Shown here piece after piece: positions 8,206-19,207 of a stretch of DNA of 64,000 bases. Origin of the DNA: Mycobacterium aquaticum (GTDB taxonomy: Bacteria; Actinomycetota; Actinomycetes; Mycobacteriales; Mycobacteriaceae); the NCBI RefSeq assembly GCF_002086485.1, contig NZ_MVHF01000010.1:124001-188000 (forward strand), written 5' to 3'. Every line of letters starts with the position of its first letter. The stretch's first letter is position 1. A program made the position numbers and the translations under genes. Below the pieces are notes generated by a model that saw nothing but the letters and a program-made list of their open reading frames with translations, did no database searches and was not told the DNA's origin.

Positions 8206-10990
8206 CCAACGTCGGCCACCAGAACCACGGCCCGAGCAAGCGGACGATGCACGGCACGATGAACGACCGCACGATCAGGGTGTCGAGCAACAGGCCGATG
8301 CACACCGTGGACCCGACCTGGCCGATGGTGCGCAGATCGCTCGAGAGCATCGCGAGCATCGTGAAAGCGAACACCAGACCGGCAGAGGTCACCACACCAC
8401 CGGTACTGCCGAGCGCGCGAATCAGCCCGGTGTTCAACCCGGCATGCACTTCCTCTTTGAGCCGGGCGATCAGCAGCAGGTTGTAGTCCGAACCGACGGC
8501 CACCAGGATGATGAACGTCAGCGGCAGGATCAGCCAGTGCAGGTGCAGGCCGATCAGGTGTTGCCAGATCAGCACGGACAACCCGAACGCCCCGGCGTAG
8601 GAGAAGGCCACCGTGCCGGGAATCACCAAGGCGGCCACCAGAGAACGCGTGATCACCATCATGATCAGAAAGATCAGCACGAACGCGGCGATGGCTGCGA
8701 TGAGCAGATCAGACTTGGCGTACTCCTGGATGTCCCGGTTGTTGGAGCCCGATCCGCCGATATAGATCTTCGAACCCGCCAGCGAGGTCTCCTTCAGCGC
8801 GATCTTGATCGCGTCGGGGAACTGCTCGACGTGCTCGATGCCTTCGGGCCCCATGGCATTGCCCTCATGGGTGACGATGAACCGGGCGGCCTTACCGTCC
8901 GGCGACATCATCAGCGCCATACCGGTTTTGATGTCCTCGTTGTCGAACGCCTCCCGGGGTATGTAGAAGAAGTCATCGCTGCGCGAGGTGTCGAAGTCGT
9001 TGCCGACGTTGATCATGTCGTCGAAGGTCTGATCGGTGTTGTCGGCCTGAATGTTCGACGGGCCGTACGTGTTGACGATCAGCGCCTGCAGCCCCTGCAT
9101 GTCGTCGGCCATGATCTTGAGCTGCGACACCATCTGCGGCAGCAGTTTGTCGACCACCTCAAGGGACCCGACCGCATCCTTGATGTCACCGGCCAGGCTG
9201 TCGACACTGTCGAGCATGTCGAACAGCGACCGGAACGCCCAGCATGCCGGGATGTCGAAACAGTGTGGCTCCCAATAGAAGTAATTGCGCAGCGGCCTCA
9301 TGAAGTCGTCGAGGTTGGCGACCTGGTCCCGCATCTGTTCGGTGACCTGCTCCATGTCCTCCATGGTGACGACGGTGTTGTGCATCTCGTCGGCGAGCTT
9401 TTGGGTCAGATCGATCGTCTGGCGCAGCACCGTGATGGTGTGCGCCATGATCTGGGCCTGCTGATCGGTATTGCTGTTCATCTGCCGCGTGAAGGGCAAC
9501 TGCTGGCCGTTTCCGCTGCCCTGCGTGGTGAACAGATAGGGCAGGCTGGCGTGCTCGAGTGCCCGTCCCATGGGCCGGGTGATGCTCTGCACCATGGCGA
9601 CCCCGGGTAGCCGGATGAGTGCCTTGGCCGCGCGGTCCAGCGAGATGAAGTCGGCCGAGTTCCGCATGTCGTGATCCGACTCGATCATCAGCATCTCGGA
9701 AAACAGCTTGCTCTTGGGGAAGTGCCGATCCGCCGCCTGGAACCCCTGATTCGCAGGCGCGTCGGCCGGCTGATAGGTCCGGTCGTCGAAACTCACCCGG
9801 TACGTCGGCACGAACACCGCTCCGAGCGCGACGAGCGTGACACTGGCGACCAGGATCGGCTTGGGCCAGCGCACCACGCTGGTGCCGATCCGCCGGTACA
9901 GCTGGCCCTTGGCCTTCCGCTTGGGATCGAACAGACCGAAGAGGCTCCCCACGCTGAGCAGTGCCGGACCGATGGTCAGTGCGCCCGCGACCGTCAACAC
10001 CATGCTGATGGCCACGGCGGGCCCCATGGTGTGAAAGTAGTTGAGCCGGGCGAAGCTCAGGCAGAACGCCGCCCCGGCGATGGTGAGTCCGGAACCGATG
10101 ATGACGTGTGAGACGCCGCGGTAGGCGGTGTAGTAGGCGTCCTCTCGGCTTTCGCCGGCCAGCCGGGCTTCGTGATAGCGGCCTGTCAGGAAGATGCCGT
10201 AATCGGTTCCGGCGCCCAAGGTCAGCGACACCACCATGTTGACGGCAAACGAGGACAGCTCGATGTAGCCGAAATGCCCGAGGGTGGCGATGACGCCTTT
10301 GGCCGCCAACATCAGCACCAATACCCCGAACAACGGCACGAGCATGGTGGTGATCGAGCGGTACACCAGCAGCAGCATGACGATGATCAGGAAGATCGTG
10401 ACGATCGTGATGTTGTTCAGGCTCGAATTCGCGATGTTCACGGTGTCGGCCGCCAACGGCGCCGCACCGCTCACATAGACCTTGAGGCCCTGCGGGGGAG
10501 TGTCATTCGCGACCAGGTTACGTACGGCTTGGACCGAATCGTTGGCCTGTATCTGGCCGATGTCGCCTGCCAGCCGCAGCAGCACGTACGCGGCCTTGCC
10601 GTCGAGACTCTGTGCGCCGGCCGCGGTGATCGGCTTGCCCCACGTGTCCATCACGTACTGCACATGCGTGGTGTCGGCTTTGAGGCGACGCACCAGGTCG
10701 TCGTAGTACTGGTGGTCGGCCTCGCCCAACGGGCGGTCGGCTTCCAGCACCAGCATCGTCATGCTGGTGGATGTCGACTCCTGGAACTTCTCGCCGATCT
10801 TCAGCATCGCCACCTGTGACGGTGCGTAGTGCGGGACCAACGGTCCGGCGAGCTCTTCGGCCACCCGCTCGACCTGTGGCACAAAGGTATTGGTGGTCAC
10901 TGCCAGAAGGGCCCAGAACACGATGATCGGAACGGCAAGGACGCGAACCGTTCTGGCGACCACTGGCCGGCCCGCCCGATGCTCGCTCAT
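8135..10990 (-). CDS. MmpL-family RND lipid transporter
   Basis: Inner-membrane lipid exporter of 951 residues with 12 membrane helices in the MmpL order: one helix, a periplasmic domain, five helices, a large second periplasmic loop, six helices. The paired proton-relay Asp-Tyr motifs are visible as [14 protein letters not shown] (first half) and [15 protein letters not shown] (second half). The [15 protein letters not shown] stretch in the second loop and the terminal GPWFWWP are typical of the MmpL4/5 group. The ATG at 10990 overlaps the mmpS stop by four bases (ATGA). The last 71 bases overlap the end of ctpJ on the other strand; the C-terminal tail beyond FWWPTLVRSRP is Ala/Arg-rich and not conserved. 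The exported lipid is unknown. Confidence 0.93.
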   Translation of the reverse strand: MSEHRAGRPVVARTVRVLAVPIIVFWALLAVTTNTFVPQVERVAEELAGPLVPHYAPSQVAMLKIGEKFQESTSTSMTMLVLEADRPLGEADHQYYDDLVRRLKADTTHVQYVMDTWGKPITAAGAQSLDGKAAYVLLRLAGDIGQIQANDSVQAVRNLVANDTPPQGLKVYVSGAAPLAADTVNIANSSLNNITIVTIFLIIVMLLLVYRSITTMLVPLFGVLVLMLAAKGVIATLGHFGYIELSSFAVNMVVSLTLGAGTDYGIFLTGRYHEARLAGESREDAYYTAYRGVSHVIIGSGLTIAGAAFCLSFARLNYFHTMGPAVAISMVLTVAGALTIGPALLSVGSLFGLFDPKRKAKGQLYRRIGTSVVRWPKPILVASVTLVALGAVFVPTYRVSFDDRTYQPADAPANQGFQAADRHFPKSKLFSEMLMIESDHDMRNSADFISLDRAAKALIRLPGVAMVQSITRPMGRALEHASLPYLFTTQGSGNGQQLPFTRQMNSNTDQQAQIMAHTITVLRQTIDLTQKLADEMHNTVVTMEDMEQVTEQMRDQVANLDDFMRPLRNYFYWEPHCFDIPACWAFRSLFDMLDSVDSLAGDIKDAVGSLEVVDKLLPQMVSQLKIMADDMQGLQALIVNTYGPSNIQADNTDQTFDDMINVGNDFDTSRSDDFFYIPREAFDNEDIKTGMALMMSPDGKAARFIVTHEGNAMGPEGIEHVEQFPDAIKIALKETSLAGSKIYIGGSGSNNRDIQEYAKSDLLIAAIAAFVLIFLIMMVITRSLVAALVIPGTVAFSYAGAFGLSVLIWQHLIGLHLHWLILPLTFIILVAVGSDYNLLLIARLKEEVHAGLNTGLIRALGSTGGVVTSAGLVFAFTMLAMLSSDLRTIGQVGSTVCIGLLLDTLIVRSFIVPCIVRLLGPWFWWPTLVRSRPLRSATPHHATAGVRSAPR

Positions 10991-11430
10991 GCCGATTTCA
11001 CCCGGCAGGTGATGTCGGCGTCCTGATGGTCATCCGACTGTTCGTCGCGCACAACGTCATTCACGAGTATTCGGCAGCCCACGTGGCCACCGTGCACCTG
11101 CGCCGAGATGCTGCCGGATACCACGGTGAGCGTGGTCGTCTCGACGTGCGACCAGGGCAGCTCCGTGAGGTCGACCTGGTGCGGGTGCCCGTCGATGTCG
11201 ACGTAGGACACCATGGCACCGCTTCCGGCAGAACCGAACAGTTCATACGTGAGCTTTTTCGGCGTGAACTCCGGAGGAGCTTGCGGTTCGTTGACGGCCA
11301 GGACCGGTCCCGGGGCGGACATCTGGTGGACCTTCCACATGCAGAGCGCGCCCACACTCAGCGCCATCACTGCGACCAGGGGCATCCAAGCGCGTGCCAG
11401 TACCGTCCTTTCCGCTGAACGAGGGCTCAC
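10987..11430 (-). CDS. MmpS-family accessory membrane protein
   Basis: Small partner protein of MmpL, 147 residues: a short basic N-terminus, one membrane helix (WMPLVAVMALSVGALCMW) and a periplasmic beta-sandwich domain. MmpS hallmarks are present: KKLTYELFGSAGSGAMVSYV, LPWSH and VGCRILVNDVVRDEQ. The GTG at 11430 is chosen because it gives the normal length for the family and has AAAGGTGG upstream; the open frame runs further back to 11526 but that extension is not MmpS-like. Its stop overlaps the start of the mmpL gene, so the two are co-translated. Confidence 0.9.
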   Translation of the reverse strand: MSPRSAERTVLARAWMPLVAVMALSVGALCMWKVHQMSAPGPVLAVNEPQAPPEFTPKKLTYELFGSAGSGAMVSYVDIDGHPHQVDLTELPWSHVETTTLTVVSGSISAQVHGGHVGCRILVNDVVRDEQSDDHQDADITCRVKSA

Positions 11431-11594
11431 CCGACCACCTTTCGACACCTGACCCCGGACCCAGGTCCGCTGCACGCCGCATATCAAGCGGATTGATATT
11501 AGACAGGCTCGACACTGGTAGTCCAACGCACCGACGCCGTCCGGCTAGTCCCGAGATCGCGCGGTGGCTGGGCCGACCAAGGCGAGAAGGGTTG

Positions 11595-12020
11595 TCACCC
11601 TGCGCCGGGAAGGCGCTTCCTCAATTTTGCGACCCGCAATATCTGAGCCGTAATGTTGATCGAGGAAATCATCGGAATGACACCGAGGAATGTTCGTTCG
11701 GATGGTGTCGCCCCGTGCAGCTGCTCAAGGCTGCCGAGCACATAGAAACAACCCAAGGAGAATATGGTCGCCGGGATGGAATATGCCATCGGCGAACTCC
11801 GGTTGGCAATGGTTTGGGCCGCGAAATCGATCTCTTGTTGCGACATCGGCTCGCGTTTTCGGAGCTTGTTCAACACTGCTTTGGTGCCGCCCACCTCTTC
11901 TGCCAACGGCGATGACGGCCGATTTCGCAGACGCACCGTGTAGATAAACATGCAAGTGGCGAACACCAACAATGCCACCAGGGCGATTATTGCGAGATTG
12001 CCGAATAAGGTTGAACTCAT
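11595..12020 (-). CDS. Hypothetical small membrane protein
   Basis: Protein of 141 residues, not assigned to a named family. It has an N-terminal hydrophobic helix (residues about 6-26, NLAIIALVALLVFATCMFIY), a short basic hydrophilic middle, and one or two further hydrophobic segments near 80-115 (SMAYSIPATIFSLGCFYVLG region). The ATG at 12020 is preferred to one at 12047 because AAGGA stands eight bases upstream. It lies 164 bases upstream of the mmpS-mmpL pair on the same strand and may be co-transcribed with it. Function unknown; a regulatory or structural partner of the transporter is only a guess. Confidence 0.65.
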   Translation of the reverse strand: MSSTLFGNLAIIALVALLVFATCMFIYTVRLRNRPSSPLAEEVGGTKAVLNKLRKREPMSQQEIDFAAQTIANRSSPMAYSIPATIFSLGCFYVLGSLEQLHGATPSERTFLGVIPMISSINITAQILRVAKLRKRLPGAG

Positions 12021-12827
12021 CGGGCCGTTCCTTTGCGTTTCCGTCAATTCGCGTCGTGCACTCGTGCCCGCAGCACGCTACCGCAGCCACTGGAGTTCCG
12101 GCGCACCCGCGAAGGAACTTCACAGCTCGCGCTGTAGGGGCGGCGTCACTGCGCGGACCTGCGGGTTTTGCCGGCGCACCCGCGCAACCACCCGCCGGGC
12201 CGGAGCAGAAATCCGCAGGCCTGGGCGGCCTCGAGGCGAGGTCTGACGTCGAGCATGCTCGTTGCGGCACAGCGTCGGTGTCGAAGTTGGCCGGAGGGCT
12301 GCGATCCGGCGGCCTGCCGGCCTTTCGGGTGCGGGATGGGGACAGGCGGCCGCGCGGTCGGGTCCCCGGCAGGACGGTGTGGATGACCCGCGATCCTCCT
12401 GACTTGTGGTACTTCTCGTGATCCGCGCGTGATCCGATCACCTGGTTGGTTGCGTCCGGCGCAGGCGTCTCTGCCGACGTTCGAGCCGCTGAGCCGCTTG
12501 TTCGCCAGCATGGTCGACATCCGGGATTCTGGCTGCATCTCGCACATATCGGTAATAAATGGCGAATTTGCTATTTGTCGCACGTGATGCGCGTTTTGCA
12601 ACCGGCGAAGAAGTAATCGAGACTATGTGTATAAAAGCGGGAGTGACGCACGCATGTAGTGTGCGTTCCGATCAGATATCGCGTGGGGAACGGACCTATA
12701 TGCCCGTATCCGGCATGGTCTAGTCTTCAACGACTACGTTGCGCCCCGGTGATGTCTCGGGATTGCGATCAAGCTGCACATGCCGCAGCATGGTGCCCGG
12801 GTGCGGGGATAGGCGAGGAGGGCTACG
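12021..12827. promoter_or_regulatory. Long intergenic region upstream of mmpS4
   Basis: About 800 bases between the leftward membrane protein and mmpS4. The left half (12060-12480) is GC-rich and open in several frames, but none of the translations looks like a known protein; the phrase CCGGCGCACCCGCG occurs twice (around 12099 and 12171), so it may be decayed sequence. The right half (12530-12740) is clearly richer in A/T, with several TA-rich hexamers such as TATAAA near 12631, and probably carries the mmpS4 operon promoter. No confident promoter boxes or RNA gene were found. Confidence 0.5.
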
Positions 12828-13259
12828 ATTTTTGGGCTTCTGCGGCGGTTATGGATTCCGCTACTCGTGCTCGCGGTGATTAGTGCCGGAGGCTTTACCG
12901 TGTCCCGTCTGCACAGCATATTCGGCAATGAAAAGCGCCCATCTTATGCCGATACTCAATTGGCGGACACCAAACCTTTCAACCCCAAGCGACTGACGTA
13001 TGAAGTCTTCGGATCCCCGGGCACCGTGGCATCCATCAGCTACTTCGACATCAATACCGATCCGCAGTTCATCAAGAACGTCAGCCTGCCGTGGTCGCTG
13101 CAATTCGACATCACCAAGGCAACTGCCATCGGAAGCATCATGGCCCAGGGCGATAGCGACAACATCGGCTGCCGCATCACCGTGGACGATGAGGTCAAGG
13201 CCGAGAAGGTGTCGAACGAAGTGAACGCGTTTACCTCCTGCCTCCTGAAGGCAGCATGA
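12828..13259 (+). CDS. mmpS4: MmpS4-type protein, likely ATT start
   Basis: MmpS accessory protein for the following two MmpL transporters; in GPL producers this set is needed for GPL synthesis and export. It has a single membrane helix ([19 protein letters not shown]), then the periplasmic domain with [25 protein letters not shown] and [15 protein letters not shown]. The first standard start in frame (GTG at 12867) would cut into the membrane helix, remove the basic RRLW anchor and lacks a ribosome site. An ATT at 12828 has AGGAGG six bases upstream and restores a normal 143-residue protein starting (M)[10 protein letters not shown], so it is chosen here. The stop overlaps the next ATG (ATGA). 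Confidence 0.85.
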   Translation: MFGLLRRLWIPLLVLAVISAGGFTVSRLHSIFGNEKRPSYADTQLADTKPFNPKRLTYEVFGSPGTVASISYFDINTDPQFIKNVSLPWSLQFDITKATAIGSIMAQGDSDNIGCRITVDDEVKAEKVSNEVNAFTSCLLKAA

Positions 13260-16138
13260 GCCACGCACAAGTAGTCGCGGACCCGGCACACCGCTCACGG
13301 ATTGCGACTTTCATCCGGAAGAGTTCCGTACTCATCATTCTCGGCTGGGTGGCCATCACTGTCTTGGTGACAGTCGCCATTCCTCCACTCGAAGTCGTCG
13401 AGGCCAAGCACTCGGTGTCGCTGAGCCCGCCGGATGCGCCGTCGGTGATGGCGATGAAGCGCATGGGCGAGGTGTTCCAGGAATCGAATTCGGAGAGTGT
13501 CGCGGTCATCGTCCTCGAGGGCGACGAACCTCTCGGAGACGAGGCACACAAGTACTACGACAGCGTTATCCGGCAGCTGAAGGCCGATCCGACACACATC
13601 CAGCACGTCCAGGATTTCTGGGGAGATCCGCTCACCGCGGGCGCGGCCCAAAGCGCCGACGGTAAGGCCGCGTACGTCCAGTTGAATCTCCACGGCAGCT
13701 TCGGGCAGGCCGCGGCGAACGAGTCGGTGAAGGCCGTCCAGGACGTCGTGAAGAACACGCCGCAGCCGCCGGGGCTCCACACCTACGTGACCGGTCCCGC
13801 CGCGATCGTCGCGGACATGGGCCAGAGCGGGAACCGGACCGTCATCCTGATCACGGTGGTCAGCATCGGGGTCATCTTCCTGATGCTGCTGTTGCTCTAC
13901 CGCTCCTTCATCACCGTCATCATCCTGCTGCTGACCGTGGCCATAGAGCTGCAGGTGGCCCGTGGATTGGTGGCATTCCTCGGATTACACGGCATAGTCG
14001 GCCTCACGACCTATGTCGTCAACCTCCTGGTGTCCGTCGGCATCGCCGCCGGAACCGACTATGGGATCTTCTTCACCGGGCGATATCAAGAGGCAAGGCA
14101 GGCCGGCGAGGACCGGGAATCCGCGTATTACACCGCCTACCACGGAGTTGCGAAGGTCGTCCTGGCGTCCGGCGTGACGATCGCGGGAGCGATTGCCTGC
14201 CTCAGCTTTACTCGGCTGCCCTACTTCAAGCCGCTTGGCATCCCCGGCGCCGTGGGCATATTGGTGGCGGTCGCGGTGGCACTCACGCTGGTGCCGGCCG
14301 CCATCGCGGCCGGCAGCAGGTTCGGTTTCTTCGACCCCAAACGCCTTGTCACCACGCGCCGGTGGCGACGCATCGGCACCGCGATCGTGCGGTGGCCCGC
14401 GCCCATCCTGGCCGCAACGATAGCCGTGGCGGCCATCGGTCTGCTGACGTTGCCCGGATACAACCCGAGTTACAGCGACCAGAAGTTCATTCCGCAGGAC
14501 ATTCCTGCCAACCAGGGATTTACGGCTGCGGAGCGCCATTTCCCGCAATCGAAGATGACGACGCCCGACCTGCTGCTGATCGAGTCCGATCACGATCTGC
14601 GCAACCCGTCGGATCTCTTGGTGCTGAACAAGCTTGCCAAAGCGGTGTTCGCGGTTCCCGGTATCGCCAACGTGCAGTCGATCACGCGGCCCGAGGGAAC
14701 TCAGCTCGAACACTCGTCGATCCCGTTCATGCTCAGCATGTCGAACGCCAGTCAACGTCTCAGCCTGCCGTTCCAGAAGGAGCGGATGGAGGACATGCTC
14801 ACGCAGGCCGACGAGATGTCGAAGACGATCGCGCTCATGCAGCGCATGTACGGCCTGATGCAGGAGATGGTGGCGACCACCCATCGGATGGTCGGCACGA
14901 CCCACGACCTCCAGGAGGACATGGCGGTATTGCGGGACCACGTCGCGGATTTCGATGACTTCTGGCGGCCGATCCGCAACTACCTGTACTGGGAACCGCA
15001 TTGCTACGACATCCCACTGTGCTGGTCGATCCGATCGATCTTCGACGCACTCGACGGTGTCGACCGCGTGACCGACAAGATGCAGATCATGGTCAAGGAT
15101 CTCGACCACTTGGACACTCTGATGCCGCAGATGCTCGACCAGTTCCCCCCGATGATCGAGTCGATGCAGAGCACCCGTCAGATGATGCTGACGATGCACA
15201 GCACCATGTCCGGCATCTTCTCCCAGATGGACGACTCGACCGAGAACGCGACGGCGATGGGGAAGGCGTTCGACGAGTCGAAGAACGACGACTCCTTCTA
15301 CCTGCCGCCAGATGTGCTGAACAATCAGGACTTCCAGCGCATCATGAAGATCTTCCTGTCACCCGACGGGAAGGCCGCGCGCATGCTCATCACTCAGCGG
15401 GGCGATCCCGCGACGCCCGAGGGCATCTCGCGAGTCGAACCGATTCAGATCGCGGCCGAGGAAGCGCTCAAGGGCACGCCGCTGGAGAACGCCAAACTGT
15501 CGCTGGCGGGTACCGCTGCGGGAGTGAAGGATCTGGTCGACGGCTCCAAATACGATCTGCTGATCGCCGGTGTCGCGGCGCTGTGCCTGATCTTCGTGAT
15601 CATGCTGATCATGACGCGGAGTCTGGTCGCCGCGCTGGTCATCGTCGGCACCGTGGCGATGTCGCTCGGGGCCTCGTTCGGCCTGTCCGTGCTGGTCTGG
15701 CAACACATTCTGGGCCTCCAGATCAACTGGGTGGTGCTGGCGATGTCGGTGATCGTGCTGTTGGCGGTCGGTTCCGACTACAACCTGTTGTTGGTGTCGC
15801 GCATGAAAGAGGAACTGGGCGCGGGCATCAACACCGGCATCATCCGGGCCATGGGCGGTACCGGCAAGGTGGTGACGGCCGCAGGCCTGGTGTTCGCAGC
15901 CACGATGGCGTCGATGATCGTCAGCGATCTGCTGACCATCGGACAGGTGGGTACGACGATCGGATTGGGCTTGTTGTTCGACACCTTGATCGTGCGTGCC
16001 TTCATGACACCGTCCATCGCCGCGCTGTTGGGCCGGTGGTTCTGGTGGCCGCAGATGGTGCGTCCCCGCCCCGCCAGTTCCATGCTCCGACCAGTAGGCC
16101 CGCGCCCGTTGGTGCGTTCCCTGCTGATGAGGGATTAG
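13256..16138 (+). CDS. mmpL4a: MmpL4a-type RND lipid transporter (GPL locus)
   Basis: Inner-membrane transporter of 960 residues. First-half motif [16 protein letters not shown] and second-half motif [20 protein letters not shown] carry the Asp-Tyr proton relay pairs. The second periplasmic loop is long and Met-rich in its coiled-coil part (repeated MxxMxxT residues around 540-620) and contains [15 protein letters not shown] with its two Cys. It ends with GRWFWWP. It overlaps mmpS4 by four bases and is followed nine bases later by a second mmpL, giving the MmpS-MmpL-MmpL order typical of GPL loci, where both MmpL proteins are needed for GPL assembly and transport. Confidence 0.93.
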   Translation: MSHAQVVADPAHRSRIATFIRKSSVLIILGWVAITVLVTVAIPPLEVVEAKHSVSLSPPDAPSVMAMKRMGEVFQESNSESVAVIVLEGDEPLGDEAHKYYDSVIRQLKADPTHIQHVQDFWGDPLTAGAAQSADGKAAYVQLNLHGSFGQAAANESVKAVQDVVKNTPQPPGLHTYVTGPAAIVADMGQSGNRTVILITVVSIGVIFLMLLLLYRSFITVIILLLTVAIELQVARGLVAFLGLHGIVGLTTYVVNLLVSVGIAAGTDYGIFFTGRYQEARQAGEDRESAYYTAYHGVAKVVLASGVTIAGAIACLSFTRLPYFKPLGIPGAVGILVAVAVALTLVPAAIAAGSRFGFFDPKRLVTTRRWRRIGTAIVRWPAPILAATIAVAAIGLLTLPGYNPSYSDQKFIPQDIPANQGFTAAERHFPQSKMTTPDLLLIESDHDLRNPSDLLVLNKLAKAVFAVPGIANVQSITRPEGTQLEHSSIPFMLSMSNASQRLSLPFQKERMEDMLTQADEMSKTIALMQRMYGLMQEMVATTHRMVGTTHDLQEDMAVLRDHVADFDDFWRPIRNYLYWEPHCYDIPLCWSIRSIFDALDGVDRVTDKMQIMVKDLDHLDTLMPQMLDQFPPMIESMQSTRQMMLTMHSTMSGIFSQMDDSTENATAMGKAFDESKNDDSFYLPPDVLNNQDFQRIMKIFLSPDGKAARMLITQRGDPATPEGISRVEPIQIAAEEALKGTPLENAKLSLAGTAAGVKDLVDGSKYDLLIAGVAALCLIFVIMLIMTRSLVAALVIVGTVAMSLGASFGLSVLVWQHILGLQINWVVLAMSVIVLLAVGSDYNLLLVSRMKEELGAGINTGIIRAMGGTGKVVTAAGLVFAATMASMIVSDLLTIGQVGTTIGLGLLFDTLIVRAFMTPSIAALLGRWFWWPQMVRPRPASSMLRPVGPRPLVRSLLMRD

Positions 16139-16147
16139 CGAGCACCG

Positions 16148-19084
16148 ATGAGTACCGAGCACTCGCCGCCCTTCATTGCGCGTGCGATACGTAAGCTTTC
16201 GCCGCTGGTCATCCTGGCGTGGCTGGCGCTGATCCTGTTCAGCACCTTGGCATCTGTCGATTGGAAGTGGAAATCGGCGATCCCGGCGCTGGAGCACGTC
16301 GCCGAAGAGCGGTCAGTAGCGCTGATGCCCCGGGATGCGCCGTCGGTGAAGGCCATCCTGCGCATGGGCCAGAACTTCAAAGAATCCAATTCCGACAGCG
16401 CGGCCATGATCGTTCTGGAAGGGCAGCAGCCGCTCGGCGAGGATTCCCACAAGTACTACGACCAACTGATTCGCGATCTGCGCGCCGATCCACATCATGT
16501 CGAGCATGTTCAGGATCTGTGGGGAGACCGGCTCACCTCGTCGAGCGTGCAGAGCCCCGACGGCAAGGCCACGTATGTGCAGCTGAATCTCGTCGGCAAT
16601 CAAGGCACCGCCGAGGGAGACGCATCGGTTGCCGCGGTCCGCGACATCGTCGCCCGGATACCGGCCCCCGACGGGGTCAAGACCTATGTCACCGGAGCGG
16701 CGCCGCTGGCCTCCGACATCCAGCACAGCGGTAACAACTCCATTCTGAAGATCACCGCAGTCACCGTCGTGATCATCTTCACGATGCTGCTGCTGGTCTA
16801 CCGTTCGGCCATCACGGTGATTCTGCTGTTGACCATGGTCGGCCTTGAATTGGCCGCGGCCCGTGGCATCGTCGCCTTCCTCGGGCACAACGACGTCTTC
16901 GTGTTGTCGACGTATGCGGTCAACATGCTGGTCTTCCTCAGCATCGCGGCCGGAACCGATTACGGGATCTTCTATTTCGGCCGATATCAGGAAGCGCGCC
17001 AAGCCGGTGAGAGTCCGGTAAAGGCGTACTACACCACGTATCGCAGCGTCACCCCCGTCGTTCTGGCTTCCGGCCTGACGATCTCCGGGGCGGTGTTCTG
17101 CCTGAACTTCGCCCGGTTGCCCTATTTCCACACCATGGGAATCCCATGTGCAGTCGGCATGGTTATCTCGGTCCTCGCTGCGATCACGCTTGTGCCTGCA
17201 GGCATCGTGCTGGCCAGCGGAGTCGGGCTGCTGGAGCCGAAGCGAAAGCTGCGGGTCCATCGGTGGCGTGGGATCGGCACAGCAGTGGTCCGCTGGCCCG
17301 GCCCCATCCTGGTCGCGTCGATGGCGGTGGCACTTGTCGGCCTCGTGACGCTGCCGGGCTATAAAACCAGCTACAACGACCGCCAGTACATTCCCGGCAG
17401 CATTCCGGCGAAGATGGGATTCGATGCGGCAGAACGGCATTTCTCCCAGTCGCGGGTGACCCCCGATGTGCTCCTGGTGGAAACCGACCACGATCTGCGG
17501 AACCCCGCGGACTTCCTGGTGCTCAACAAACTTGCCAAGGCGATCTTCAAGGTCCGCGGCATCTCGCGCGTGCAGGGCATCACCCGACCCGAGGGCACTC
17601 CGATCGACCACACGTCGGTGCCGTTCCTGCTCAGTCTGCAAAACGCCGGTCAGTCTCAAGCCACGGAATTCCAAAAGGCTCGCATCGACGACATGTTGAA
17701 GCAGGCCGACGACATGACCAAGATGATCGATGCCATGCAGCACACCTACGAGGTGATGAAAGAGCTTTCGGCAACGATGCAGAGCATGGTCGCGCACACG
17801 CATGACCTACAGGAACTCACCGATGAATTGCGAGCCAATCTGGCCCTTTTCGACGATTTCCTGCGACCGATCCGCAGCTACTTCTACTGGGAGCCGCACT
17901 GCTTCGACATCCCGATCTGTTGGTCGTTGCGGTCGGTGTTCGATGCACTGGATTCTGTTGACGCCCTTGATGACAAGCTCGCGGTCCTTGTCGACAACAT
18001 GGACGAGATGGCCGCGATCCTGCCGCAACTGCTGATGCAGTACCCGCAGATGATCGCCGTCATGCAGACCATGCGCGACATGACGCTGACCATGCACAGC
18101 ACCATGTCGGGGATGTTCTCCCAGATGGACGAATCGAGCAAAGACGCCAACGCCATGGGCCAGGCGTTCGATGCCGCGAAGAACGACGACTCGTTCTTCC
18201 TGCCGCCAGAGGTGTTCGAGAACCCCGACTTTCAGCGGGCGATGAATTCGTTCCTGTCGCCGGACGGGAAGACGGTTCGATTCATCATCTCCCATAACGG
18301 AGACCCGGCATCGCCGGAAGGCATCAAGCGAATCGAGCAAATCCGAACTGCTGCAGAGGAAGCGCTCAAGGGGACGCCGCTGGTGGGCGGGAAGATCTAT
18401 CTCGCCGGCGCCGCGTCGACAGCCAAGGACTGGAAGGACGGATCCGGATACGATCTGTTGATCGCCGGCATCGCAGCGCTCTGCCTCGTATTCGCGATCA
18501 TGCTCATCATCACGCGCAGTTTCATCGCTGCCCTCGTGATCGTGGGGACGGTCGCACTGTCCCTGGGTGCGTCCTTCGGCATGTCGGTGCTGCTGTGGCA
18601 GTACATCCTTGGCATCAACCTGCACTGGATGGTGCTGGCCATGTCGGTGATCATCCTGCTTGCGGTCGGTTCCGACTACAACCTGTTGCTGGTATCCCGG
18701 ATGAAGGAAGAAATCGGCGCCGGCATCAACACCGGCATCATCCGGGCCATGGGCGGCACCGGAAAGGTCGTCACGTCGGCCGGGCTGGTGTTCGCGGCCA
18801 CCATGGCCTCCATGGTGGTGAGCGAGCTCCAGGTCATCGGTCAGATCGGTACCACCATCGGGCTGGGATTGTTGTTCGACACCTTGATCGTTCGTTCGTT
18901 CATGACGCCATCGATCGCGGCCTTGCTCGGCAGGTGGTTCTGGTGGCCGCAACGGGTGCGGCCGCGACCCGCCAGTGCATTGCTGCGTCCCTACGGTCCG
19001 CGGCCTGCGGTGCGGTCACTCCTCGGAAGCCCGCTGAACCCGTACGAGGCACCTACGGTGCAGTTCGCGAAGATCCGTGAGTGA
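16148..19084 (+). CDS. mmpL4b: MmpL4b-type RND lipid transporter (GPL locus)
   Basis: Paralogue of the preceding gene, 978 residues, with the same layout: [15 protein letters not shown] and [20 protein letters not shown] proton-relay motifs, [15 protein letters not shown] in the second loop, and [16 protein letters not shown] near the end. It has an extra insertion after TM1 ([19 protein letters not shown]) compared with mmpL4a. The ATG at 16148 lies nine bases after the mmpL4a stop. The gene is followed by a strong perfect hairpin (19155-19195) that closes the operon. The pair probably acts as one export machine for GPL precursors with MmpS4. Confidence 0.93.
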   Translation: MSTEHSPPFIARAIRKLSPLVILAWLALILFSTLASVDWKWKSAIPALEHVAEERSVALMPRDAPSVKAILRMGQNFKESNSDSAAMIVLEGQQPLGEDSHKYYDQLIRDLRADPHHVEHVQDLWGDRLTSSSVQSPDGKATYVQLNLVGNQGTAEGDASVAAVRDIVARIPAPDGVKTYVTGAAPLASDIQHSGNNSILKITAVTVVIIFTMLLLVYRSAITVILLLTMVGLELAAARGIVAFLGHNDVFVLSTYAVNMLVFLSIAAGTDYGIFYFGRYQEARQAGESPVKAYYTTYRSVTPVVLASGLTISGAVFCLNFARLPYFHTMGIPCAVGMVISVLAAITLVPAGIVLASGVGLLEPKRKLRVHRWRGIGTAVVRWPGPILVASMAVALVGLVTLPGYKTSYNDRQYIPGSIPAKMGFDAAERHFSQSRVTPDVLLVETDHDLRNPADFLVLNKLAKAIFKVRGISRVQGITRPEGTPIDHTSVPFLLSLQNAGQSQATEFQKARIDDMLKQADDMTKMIDAMQHTYEVMKELSATMQSMVAHTHDLQELTDELRANLALFDDFLRPIRSYFYWEPHCFDIPICWSLRSVFDALDSVDALDDKLAVLVDNMDEMAAILPQLLMQYPQMIAVMQTMRDMTLTMHSTMSGMFSQMDESSKDANAMGQAFDAAKNDDSFFLPPEVFENPDFQRAMNSFLSPDGKTVRFIISHNGDPASPEGIKRIEQIRTAAEEALKGTPLVGGKIYLAGAASTAKDWKDGSGYDLLIAGIAALCLVFAIMLIITRSFIAALVIVGTVALSLGASFGMSVLLWQYILGINLHWMVLAMSVIILLAVGSDYNLLLVSRMKEEIGAGINTGIIRAMGGTGKVVTSAGLVFAATMASMVVSELQVIGQIGTTIGLGLLFDTLIVRSFMTPSIAALLGRWFWWPQRVRPRPASALLRPYGPRPAVRSLLGSPLNPYEAPTVQFAKIRE

Positions 19085-19154
19085 ACTGTTCGAATAGTGC
19101 GGCGCTGCAAGCATTTTGGCCAGCCTGCTACACCCTCGAAGAGCCCAGAAAGCA

Positions 19155-19195
19155 GATACGGGTGCGGTGCACATGTCGTGCACCGCACCCGTATC
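19155..19195. terminator. Perfect 18-bp stem hairpin, bidirectional terminator
   Basis: GATACGGGTGCGGTGCAC, five-base loop ATGTC, then the exact reverse complement. The stem is perfect over 18 pairs. It stands between the stop of mmpL4b (19084) and the stop of the convergent hemophore-like gene (19208). There is no U-run, which is usual for mycobacterial terminators. Confidence 0.85.
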
Positions 19196-19207
19196 GCGTT
19201 ACTGCGC

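Noticed and set aside
12146-12601. Leftward open frame of about 150 residues before mmpS4
   Set aside because: It is rich in Arg, Pro and Gly without hydrophobic core patterns, no ribosome site, and no family likeness; it is a chance frame in high-GC DNA.
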